From Trichopria drosophilae (taxonomy: Eukaryota; Arthropoda; Insecta; Hymenoptera; Diapriidae): a stretch of 64,000 bases of DNA. Within the stretch, counting starts at the first letter, position 1; every line of letters starts with the position of its first letter. Of the stretch, positions 46,892 through 54,530 are shown one piece after another. Position numbers and translations under genes: made by a program. The notes under the pieces are model-generated. The model was not told the origin of the DNA. It saw only the letters and a program-made list of their open reading frames with translations, and searched no databases. Where the stretch lies: positions 18,990,001 to 19,054,000 of the forward strand of contig CM059586.1 in assembly GCA_030407085.1 (NCBI GenBank), written 5' to 3'.

Positions 46892-47335
46892 ATGTGGAAA
46901 AAGTTCACGAATGTGGGGGATCAAGTAGAATTTACAGATATTCCAAGCGATTCTGAGTCTGTCGATGGTCTTTGCGATTCAGATGATGAATGTGAAATAA
47001 ACAATTCAATAGAACTAAATGAACAGCGTTTCGATATTTCAGATGATGATTCTTCTAAAGATGAAATTGATGCCGAAGATTCAGAAAATGAAGTATGGTC
47101 TAAGTTATGTAAACCAAGAGCAGATACTTCATTCACTAAAGATTTCGGTCCAAATTCGGGCAATATAATATCACCGTCGGAAGTATTTTTTACGCTTTTT
47201 CATGATCATCTGCTAGACATGATAGTGGAACAAACTAACCTTTATTTCCGCGGTGGAGTCATGTTACTAATAAGCGGAACCGTTACCCGCAAAAATCGAA
47301 TACAAAATTTTGTAAAAATTTTTATTTATTTATAA
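46892..47335 (+). pseudogene. piggyBac transposase, N-terminal fragment (DDE_Tnp_1_7 type)
   Basis: The 147-codon frame from ATG 46892 begins with an acidic, serine-rich leader (residues about 15-67, e.g. DISDDDSSKDEIDAEDSE) typical of piggyBac transposases. The conserved start of the transposase domain follows at residues about 92-120: SPSEVFFTLF then LLDMIVEQTNLYF, close to the family hallmark. The match stops near residue 120, and residues 121-147 (MLLISGTVTRKN...) look unrelated. None of the catalytic aspartates is present. Intact relatives run to about 500-600 residues. The gene is therefore truncated by internal deletion within the TTAA-bounded element. The true original start is uncertain because a dispersed repeat lies directly upstream. 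Confidence 0.75.
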
Positions 47336-47379
47336 GATAAAGACAAATTTGTGGACTGAACATTTTACAATTCGATCCT

Positions 47380-47805
47380 TGCAATCGGCATTTTGAATGT
47401 TGAAAATGTGAAGATAGATTCATGAATCAAAAATCCCCTAAGAATGTAGTTTCAGCTTAATCAAGTCCCTTTTTATGAATTTGAATCCCTATATTAGATC
47501 CACTAACTTGAATGTTGCAAATCTGATGTAAAGTTCGTGATCAGCGACCACGAAAAATCCCGAGTGCCCAATTTCAGATTGATCAAATAATTTTTTCTGA
47601 ATTTGGTCCGCCATATTGGAACCGCCATCTTAAATTTTGAAAATTGGAGGCCGGATTCATGATCAGCGACCCCGAAAACCCCCGAGTGCCGAATTTCAGA
47701 TTGATCAAGTAATTTTTTCTGAATTTGGTCCTCCATATTGGAACCGCCATCTTGAATTTTGAAAATCGGAGGCCGGATTCGTAATCTGCGACCTTGAAAA
47801 CCCCT
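47380..47805 (-). repeat. 121-bp tandem array of the 'ADHES/KMADPIW' unit
   Basis: About 3.5 units. GATCAGCGACC starts at 47540 and 47662 and in damaged form (AATCTGCGACC) at 47783, spacing 122 and 121 bp; two worse units precede (from 47381). Each unit holds CCGAGTGCC, AATTTCAGATTGATCAA, CATATTGGAACCGCCATC and GGAGGCCGGATTC. Minus-strand frames give GVFGVADHESGLQFSKFKM followed by AVPIW. This translation recurs because the unit is repeated, not because it is shown to be expressed. Confidence 0.8.
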
Positions 47806-48076
47806 GTATAGTATGGCTTGCATAAATACGTTCAATGCTTTTCCTAGTAATGGATTTTTCGTGAAAACTAGTGGGTTTTTTTAGCATTTGTTTATTTATA
47901 TCCGAATTTGTAAGCAAATATTCACTAATGGCATGTCATTTTAGATTCTATGATATGTCACGATGATGAAGTAACAAAAACAATGAATGAATCGATTAAA
48001 AATGGACTTAGAAATAAAAAAAATGATGAATAAATAGGTGGTATTGATTTCATACCGCCATGCCGCAAAGGGTTAA

Positions 48077-48320
48077 AAGCGGCTGTAATATATTAAATTG
48101 TTTGACTTCCAGTGGAATATTTAAAGAGAATGGTCGTTGTCTGTGGGGTGCGCGATAATGAGTGGAAAATGATGGGGAAAAAGGAGAAGAAAATAATGTG
48201 AAGTTAAAAAAAGATTGTGCGGATAGATGTGGAGACGAAGTGAAATGATTTTGTGTGGCTAAGAAAATACGAGGGGTAGACCTTCGGAAAGACTGGGTCA
48301 CCTGGACAAAATTTTATTGT
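48077..48320 (+). other. Possible decayed coding relic
   Basis: In one plus frame around 48110-48270 the sequence gives basic, valine-rich text (EYLKRMVVVCGVRDNEWKMM, then KKEKKIM) broken by several stops. It could be the C-terminal end of a non-LTR retrotransposon ORF1, but the similarity is only an impression. The minus-strand 83-codon frame is its shadow. Confidence 0.2.
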
Positions 48321-48324
48321 CATG

Positions 48325-48420
48325 TTTTCCGACGTATTTTGGGTCACTGAACACGAATCTGAAGTCAAAATTTGTCGCTCGGCCATATCTTGGCCGCTAT
48401 ATTGAAAAAATCCGAAGGTT
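48325..48420 (+). repeat. Dispersed 'ADHES/KMADPIW' repeat, partial copy
   Basis: TATTTTGGGTCACTGAACAC, GAATCTGAAGTCAAAATTTG and ATATCTTGGCCGCTATATTG follow the family order. Confidence 0.5.
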
Positions 48421-48479
48421 TACCCGTTAATTGTTCCCGGGTGTTTACAAAATTTATAATAAAGATAAAGAAAACAATT

Positions 48480-48690
48480 TTGAATATATCGAATTTTGCG
48501 CAGCACTTTAGGAAAAATAGAGAATATTATGAAATACGGAATACGTGCGCATAGATGAATAACTTATTCCAGTGTTTTGACAGTCTCGGGCGGGAATAAC
48601 CTATTTTTCGCTCTTGGTGCGTAATCTACTATTAAGTAATAGTATGCGGGAAATCCGCACTGTTTTTAGCGAGGCAAAAGACTTTTAATG
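48480..48690 (-). repeat. CG-containing dispersed repeat, diverged copy
   Basis: On the minus strand AATAGTAGATTACGCACCAA and GAGCGAAAAATAGG parallel AGTACATTACGCTACAAGG and GCGCGAA at about 5.1 kb. CGGGCGGGAATAACC also adds CG content. Confidence 0.4.
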
Positions 48691-48949
48691 AAAGGTTTTA
48701 TAATTGCTGTAATCGTTCATGGCTAGAACTATAGTTTCCCGTAGAAAATAATCATGGCACAATAACAATTCTGTACGCGTGCAAAATTCGTGGTGAATAA
48801 TACCCAAAAATGTCTGGTGTAAGAGCTATTCGAAAGTATAAAAGGTATGAAAAGTGAATAGTGGCATATAAGTGTTTTGTGTCAATAATAAAGAATGGTG
48901 AAGTGTTGATAGTGTTAAAGTGGAGAGAAGAAAAAGATTTATGTAATTT

Positions 48950-49360
48950 TCAGGTTAGAAACGACGAAAGAAAAGAGGCGGGAGCGGGGGCCGGGGCTAG
49001 TGTAGTACGATGAAAACTCTGACAAAAGACAGTACAGACAAAATAGCAAAATTCAAACCTTCAAGATAGGTAGATAGCCTGGTGTTCTAGGGACCAGGAG
49101 TACTGGAAAAAAGATGGAGAGGAATTAGAGACGAAATTCGCTAAAGCTATTAAAGAACTAGGAGAAGAGTTAAAGAGCCAGTTAAAATGGCAACAATAAC
49201 ACATGCTGGAAGAATTGTTTAAAAAATTAGAGGAAAGAGAGATAGAATTAGAAAGAGAAAGTTGGAAAGAAGAAAAAAAGAACTGATAGGGAGAATCAGA
49301 GGACTAGAATGGGAAAGAGAAAAAACAAGGAGAAAAAGAAAGTTGAATATATGACAATGC
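48950..49360 (+). pseudogene. Decayed coiled-coil ORF of a non-LTR retrotransposon (ORF1-like)
   Basis: A G-rich leader (GGCGGGAGCGGGGGCCGGGG, about 48980-48999) is followed from 49089 by a frame reading RDQEYWKKDGEELETKFAKA then IKELGEELKSQLKWQQ, a TAA stop, then in the same frame HMLEELFKKLEEREIELERE and SWKEEKKN. A frame change follows and then GRIRGLEWEREKTRRKRK. The heptad-rich E/K/L text is a coiled coil of the kind found in ORF1 of insect R1/I/Jockey-type elements. At least two stops and one frameshift disable it. No reverse transcriptase follows. Confidence 0.5.
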
Positions 49361-50499
49361 TCTACAGTTGTACTAGATAGTTCTAATAGCACAATCTGGA
49401 TAATCTGTAAAGGAACTGTGGAAAATTATAAGGATGTAATCGACTAGGTCCGATATAGTTTGACTGTACAGAATCTATCTAGTATATATAGATGTATTCA
49501 TTAAACAAAAAAACTGCATTGTGCAAATTGAAAAAAAGTTCCGAAAATCGATACACCGAAAGGCCAAAATTTCGATATAGCATGGCTTCAGCGTGATTTT
49601 CTTCATTTTGTCCCTGAAAATTTGGCAAAAAGAAGGCAAATTAAAATACCTTAGACTCACGCAATATCGAAATTTTAGCCTTTCAGGGTTTTGATTTTCG
49701 GAACTTTGTTCCCCGGCCCAAATTGAATAATAATTTAATCTATTTCAGAATAAGAAGTTATATTTTATTTCTTGAAAAGTAATCAAATTTGGTATGAAAC
49801 GTTTATTTTTAAAGTACTGATTAATCGAAAAGACTCGGAGTCATATGCAATATCAGTAGTTGGCGACTGGTTACCTTAAGACCAAATGAAAATCCACTTC
49901 TAAAGCGGGAGCAATTACGGCGGGAAATAAAGCACTTAGGGCCGAGGCGGTACCTAGTGGTAACGAGCCTAACTAAACCTATTGACTTCTATACAAGCTC
50001 TCTATATATTTATCATTTATCACAGTTTAACTATGCAGATAGAAACATTGTTTTACTAAATGGATTCCGGATAGTAACGGTATAGTTTTACGAACCTAGT
50101 CAAGCAATGAAATAACTGTCTAGTTACTATACAGTTTTAAACGTTACGAGACAATTTTTCACACGGTTTAGAACTTATGTACATAAGATATTTAGGTAAA
50201 TGATAGTCGGGTTTAAAGTGATGATGGACTAGTCATTCTCGCCCAATTTCTGGGCAAAATTTTAGTATAAATGAATATCAAACCGGCAGTTTCTGTACTA
50301 TGCCCATTTACACAGGTCGACTTACATTTAACTTAATTATTAATATTATTTATTCAAATTTTGACTGTTGAGCCAGTGAAACTGTTAGTAAATAATAAGC
50401 AAATACAATCATCGGAACAACTCCGCAGATCTCGAAAAAGGGACAAGTGAAAGTACGCCTTTAGTATCATCTTGGATCAATTTTTTCTCACATTGGTAT
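49361..50499. other. Stretch without recognised genes
   Basis: At about 49936-49970, GGCGGTACCTAGTGGTAACG looks like an isolated A-box of a tRNA-derived SINE without a B-box. The rest is AT-rich with no supported features. Confidence 0.4.
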
Positions 50500-50542
50500 A
50501 TTTTTGTCAACAAAGGCCTCCAATGTCTCCCTGAGGGAACTC

Positions 50543-50860
50543 ATGAGACCATATCACTCGTTGCTCGATTGCAGCAGCTTCCCTTACGAATATCTATCAG
50601 GATATCACCAAGGATGCAACGAAATGGTCCATCGCGGAAGAACAAACTTCCTAGATCCAATAAATATAACGACTGTCGTCAATTTGTTTCATGACGAACG
50701 AAGTAGTTTCTTCTGGGATTCCAGTACTCTTTCAATTATTACAAATAAGTACAAATCGCTTATTTCCGCCTTGCGCTTTCGAGTCTTCCGACAGTCGAAC
50801 TGCGTATTCGTCCGGCAGAATTTCCTTTTAACTACAATCTTATCCTCGATAATACAATAA
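50543..50860 (+). CDS. Unrecognised open frame of about 105 codons
   Basis: The frame is open from about 50504 (no ATG there); the first ATG is at 50543 (MRPYHSLLDCSSFPYEYLSG...) and the stop is at 50858-50860. The stretch is less AT-rich than its flanks, and third codon positions use G or C in roughly half the codons, which is unusual for this window and suggestive of coding or once-coding DNA. There is no signal peptide, membrane segment or motif I recognise. It could be an internal exon (a pyrimidine-rich tract precedes it) or a piece of a mobile element. A minus-strand 73-codon frame overlaps its 3' half. Confidence 0.25.
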   Translation: MRPYHSLLDCSSFPYEYLSGYHQGCNEMVHRGRTNFLDPINITTVVNLFHDERSSFFWDSSTLSIITNKYKSLISALRFRVFRQSNCVFVRQNFLLTTILSSIIQ

Positions 50861-51587
50861 TGAGATTTATTCAGATGACAATACACGGAAAAATACACGC
50901 CACAATACACAATTAAAACGAAATTTCAAATGACCGCGTCAATCCGATTGGTTTTGTTTTGAACTGTTAACACTTAGGCTACGGCTTTGATTTTTATCAG
51001 TTTTGAAATTGGTTCAATAGATTTATTATTTTGATTAACATTACATATTACAATTAAATGTCAAATGACGTGAACGTTTAATGTATGAACAACTAACACA
51101 AATAATTACATTTAAAAAAATAATAATCGCTAAAAATGTCTATTAGCTGCAATAAAAAAAAAACCCTTTTGGTACGTGCATCACTCTGAACAAAACAAAA
51201 ATTCATGATTACTGAGGGCAAATTTACTACAGAAAAATGACCCACATCTTGATTCGTTAGAGCATCATAGAACAGAATTTTTCTATGCTTATTTATAAAA
51301 TTTGCTTAAAAAACTTCACACTTATGACCACGAAAATGTTTACTGCACTTCACCTCAAATTTTGTTTCCACATTGTTGACGTAAACTACGGATAGAAAAT
51401 TAGACCTAAAAACATCCCACCAGACACTGTCCATAAAATACTTGAGCCTAAATTTGATTTCTCTTTCACTTTCCTTCATTTTTTTCTCTATCGCACACAC
51501 ATTTCACCACAAATTTTTGTAAAACCACGGAAAATTCTTCGAAGGGAAATGTCGTCCTCGGTGAGGTCGTTCGCATTAAAAACTCAC
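50861..51587. other. AT-rich stretch, nothing firm
   Basis: A minus-strand frame at 51306-51500 (64 codons, lysine-rich start) lies downstream of the candidate minus-strand first exon. It has no recognisable domain and is not called. Confidence 0.4.
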
Positions 51588-51745
51588 CTAATCATAATAT
51601 CTTGCCTTGAAGGGGTAGTACTGCAGCAAAAGCTCACTCATAGAGGAAACTCGGCGTCTGTGCCCCGTCACTTCTGTATCAAGCTGTCACTTTTCCAAAG
51701 TTACGTAGAAACCCGCGAGCTTGTCGATCGGGTAGGGAGATAACT
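51588..51745 (-). other. Candidate first exon ending in AG|GTGAGT
   Basis: On the minus strand, TTCAGTTATC provides an initiator (TCAGTT, A at 51745). The sequence then runs 158 nt to GATTAG|GTGAGTTT, a near-perfect donor (GT at 51587-51586). The only ATG frame inside is a 17-codon upstream-type ORF (MSELLLQYYPFKARYYD) that stops exactly at the exon end. The block is clearly less AT-rich than the window average. A non-coding 5' exon of a minus-strand gene is the best reading; downstream exons were not recognised. Confidence 0.3.
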
Positions 51746-51935
51746 GAATAACTCACTGTGGGGTCACTCTCGGCTTTGCGACGAGTACGTTTGTCAATCT
51801 GCTACTACCTCAGGACCGTCGCACAGGGCCGCGAAATCAGGCACCCTGCCCCCCTTGCCCCCGACACCCCCACCTTTTACCAACTCCCCCCGACTCCCAC
51901 GCGAACATCACCGATCAACACAGCAATAGCCAACT
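51746..51935 (-). promoter_or_regulatory. Candidate TATA-less promoter region
   Basis: This C-rich (plus strand) block, with runs such as CCCCCTTGCCCCCGACACCC, lies immediately upstream of the minus-strand initiator at 51745. There is no TATA box at the right distance. It is the most GC-rich patch of this size in the window. Confidence 0.25.
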
Positions 51936-52150
51936 GTGACGAATTTGAAATGTTCCTGAAACCTTTGAATGTTTGGTGTTGTGTAAATCGAGACATCTCG
52001 AATCGTTTTTAGTAAAAAAAGATTGTTCAAATGTAATCAATTTTGAATTGAAATTGGTCGGATCAAAAGTGATATAACAGATCTAAGAAGTGGGGGAGGT
52101 TAGGAAATAATTTTTAGATTTTAATAAACTGGATTTATTTGAAAAAAAAA
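51936..52150. other. AT-rich spacer
   Basis: Nothing recognised. Confidence 0.4.
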
Positions 52151-52225
52151 GTGTCCAGGGCAGCATTCGAAACCTACCAATATAGCGCCTACTCCATACC
52201 TTTAACACCTTGGCTTCGACAAAAC
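52151..52225 (-). mobile_element. Degenerate tRNA-like (SINE) relic
   Basis: On the minus strand CCAAGGTGTTAAAGGTATGG precedes GTAGGTTTCGAATGCTGCC by a tRNA-like distance. The latter resembles a B-box (GGTTCGAATCC) with one inserted T and one substitution. The A-box is damaged. It belongs to a different tRNA family from the SINEs at 43.5 and 60.1 kb. Confidence 0.35.
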
Positions 52226-53251
52226 CGTGATTAACCAGTTCAATACTGGTCGGACATGTTTAGAACGCAAACTGCTGATTGCAGGATGGTTATAACAAAT
52301 CTGTTGTTTCGGGCTCTACCAAAATAACTGGTCCAAATCTCCTTACTAAACAGTTACATCTACATCTTTTCAAAAATATTTGAATTTTGTAAAAAATTTG
52401 AAATTTTATCCGGAAACTGCAACGCAAACGAGACAAGAATAGACAATGTATCAAAATAACGTTACAAAATAAAAGATACCGATTTCAAAATATCAAAATG
52501 ACTATTTCTAAATGGCGCCCAAACAGCTGATATTTTATATTCCTTTTTTTAGATATCCGATTGCAGTTTCGAAATCTGCAATTGTTACTTTTTAAATCGC
52601 TAATTTCAAATCTGAATTATTATATATATAAGTATTATATGTATATTTCGAACATTCAAAATGGTGGATGCAATATTGTGTATAATTACTTATCCGCACT
52701 TAACGAGAGGTATGAAACTATCTCTATTATTAATTTATTTTATTCAATCTCGAAAAGAAGATGATTTCTAAGGTCTATGTTTTGGATCCCTCCTTCTCCA
52801 AATTCCACTGCTATCTAGACTCTTACCACGCGGCAAACATCCAGTGATTTTGACAAAGTTTGTGACCACCAACATAAATACAAATTGTGTAAACAGCAAA
52901 AGGTACATTTATCAATAATTAGCATATTAACTGTACATTTTAAAATGTTTAAATCCATAATCATTGTAGTATTACGAACTCCTACTTAATACTATAGATT
53001 ATAAAGGAAATATCGGGAAGACACGATACATTAAAAATTCTAAAATTTCACTAAATCTGATCTTGGAAACTAGATAAAAGTTATTAGGATTAAGAAAAGA
53101 AATTTTCGAAACTTTCATAAATAACAAGGAGATAAATAAATCATGTCGAAGAGAACTATTGGTCAAAAAGAGCCTATCCCGATAAAAAACAACGCTTTAA
53201 ATATGGAAAAGTTGTAATACACAAAAAAAAAGTAAATATTTAAATGAAGTT
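52226..53251. other. AT-rich stretch with a repeat fragment
   Basis: Near 52657, ATTCAAAATGGTGGATGCAA with TATTG is a fragment of the ADHES/KMADPIW family. Otherwise no supported features. Confidence 0.45.
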
Positions 53252-53457
53252 CAGTAGACCCTCCCTTAGTGTCGCTCTCTAGAAATCCTCTGATAGTGTC
53301 GCAGTAAGCTCCCCACCACTTGACACATCTCATATCAACAGAATTTACTACGAGGCGGGGTTAGAGTGTAAGGAATGTGGAGAGTGGGGTGCGACACAGA
53401 TAGAGGATTTGTTTCCCCTTCGGTCCCGAGGCGGTGACACTATGAGAGGGTCTACTG
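53252..53457. mobile_element. Second pogo/Tigger-like MITE
   Basis: The left end CAGTAGACCCTCCCTTAGTG and, on the minus strand, the right end CAGTAGACCCTCTCATAGTG are inverted (TIR at least 20 bp with two mismatches). TA follows the right end (53458-53459); the left flank is TT, probably a mutated TA. The interior is less AT-rich and has GCGGTGACA, also present in the MITE at 15366-15621 (15534-15542), suggesting related families. Confidence 0.75.
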
Positions 53458-53509
53458 TATTTTCGGAGAAACCATAATAATGTTCTGTTTATTATTTCCG
53501 AATACTTAC

Positions 53510-54530
53510 AGGGAGAGACCAGTGAATATATAAAGCTTTAATATTTATGAGGTTTAACACTATTTTAACACAAAAATTAATGGACATACTCAGAAAAAAG
53601 TTCTCTTTGGTTTTGAATGTCGTTTTTCTTGAAATTGCGATTGATTTTACAATCCATACAGAAGTTTGTTCAAAGTCACAAAAAGTACAACCATACTTTT
53701 TTTCATACCAAAATATTAAAAATTGTGGGAGTAATAACATTTTTAATATGTAATGGTGTCTACGGATCGGTACTGATATATTTTTCTCCCAGAAATACAT
53801 ACAAATAAGATATTCGAAATAAAAATGCAGTTTGATCGATTTTCTAATATGGTATATTATACGCAATGTGGTGTATATTACAGTTGAAATACGAAAATTG
53901 TTCCTTAAACACATCATAACTCCTACATTTTTAAATATTTTTATAAAAAAAAACATGGTTATGGTTTTTAGTGTATGGATATTTTTTTATTACCTTGAAC
54001 AAACTCTCGCACGGATTTTAAAATCTGTCGTATTTTTAACGAAAACAAAATCGAAACATTTTTGTTTATTTTTTTCCGAGTATGCCCCTTAAATTTTGTG
54101 TCAAAATAGGGTTAGGGCGGTTCTGAAGTGCTCGGCCGATAAGGTTGGAATTTTCACTAAAAACAGTAAATAAAAAATGACTGAATCGATTTTTCAAAAT
54201 TCGGGCTCTGTAAGGGCAATTCTAATTACTGCGGAAAATATCCTATAGAAAATGCCAAATACATTTATTGAAAACTGACCAAGAATTTTTGGAAATAAAC
54301 AAAAATTACTTATTTCCGAAAATTCTCGGTCAGTTCTCAATTAATATCTTTGGTTTTTTGTAGGAAACTGTTTGTAGTACTTAGAAATGCCCTTACAGAG
54401 CCCGAATTTTCCTACCTTACAGGTGGACCACTTTGGAATCCCCTTAAACCCATAAACAATAATGCTGTACATATTAAAGAATTAGGGGTAAAAATGTCAG
54501 TCCCTCCCCTTAAATATCATAACATCACCT
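53510..54530. mobile_element. Large diverged foldback element
   Basis: The left arm (53510-53732) and right arm (53919-54108 plus 54452-54530) are inverted copies, roughly 70% alike by eye. On the minus strand the left arm has ACTCCCACAATTTTTAATAT, GTATGGTTGTAC, TTTGAACAAACTTC, CTGAGTATGTCC and TTTTTGTGTTAAAATAG. On the plus strand the right arm has ACTCCTACATTTTTAAATAT, TTGAACAAACTC, CCGAGTATGCCCC and TTTTGTGTCAAAATAG. The right arm is interrupted by the TTAA foldback at 54109-54451; the left arm is not. A minus-strand frame of 154 codons (53492-53956), the longest in the window, lies across the left arm and spacer. It is AT-driven and not accepted as a gene. Confidence 0.65.
54109..54451. 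mobile_element. TTAA/GGGG foldback MITE nested in the right arm of the larger foldback
   Basis: The left end is GGTTAGGGCGGTTCTGAAGTG (TTAA altered to TTAG). The right end on the minus strand is TTTAAGGGGATTCCAAAGTG. The arms share AATTCGGGCTCTGTAAGGGC, CCTA-AGAAAA and GAATTTTCGGAAATAA. The right arm lacks about 60 bp present in the left (the AAAAAATGACTGAATCGA part). Comparison with the uninterrupted arm and with 44.2-44.4 kb places the insertion at a TTAA. Confidence 0.8.

Larger units (their letters stand above)
46757..48076 (+). mobile_element. Decayed piggyBac-type element
   Basis: The left end is TTAA (46757-46760) followed by CCCTTTGAAGCATAC. The right end on the minus strand is TTAA (48076-48073) followed by CCCTTTGCGGCATGG. 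Eleven of the first 15 terminal bases match, and TTAA is the piggyBac target. Inside are a piggyBac transposase fragment (46892 on) and, in opposite orientation to a single unit near the left end, a 121-bp tandem array (47380-47805). At 1.3 kb it lacks most of the catalytic domain, so it is non-autonomous and probably dead. Confidence 0.75.

Noticed and set aside
48050..48301. 83-codon minus-strand frame rich in Ser, Pro and Phe
   Set aside because: It is the complement of purine-rich plus-strand sequence that itself looks like decayed coding DNA. Its composition explains the frame.
49936..49970. Isolated A-box-like GTACCTAGTGGTAACG
   Set aside because: No B-box follows at tRNA or SINE distance, so it is too short to call.
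51805..51825. TGAGGTAGTAG on the minus strand, identical to the let-7 seed region
   Set aside because: The match to let-7 stops after 11 bases, no complementary arm lies within hairpin distance, and there is no neighbouring miR-100 or miR-125-like hairpin.
53492..53956. 154-codon minus-strand open frame, the longest in the window
   Set aside because: It lies across the left arm and spacer of a foldback element and is AT-driven. The equivalent frame is broken in the other arm and in the 44-kb copy, and no domain is recognisable.
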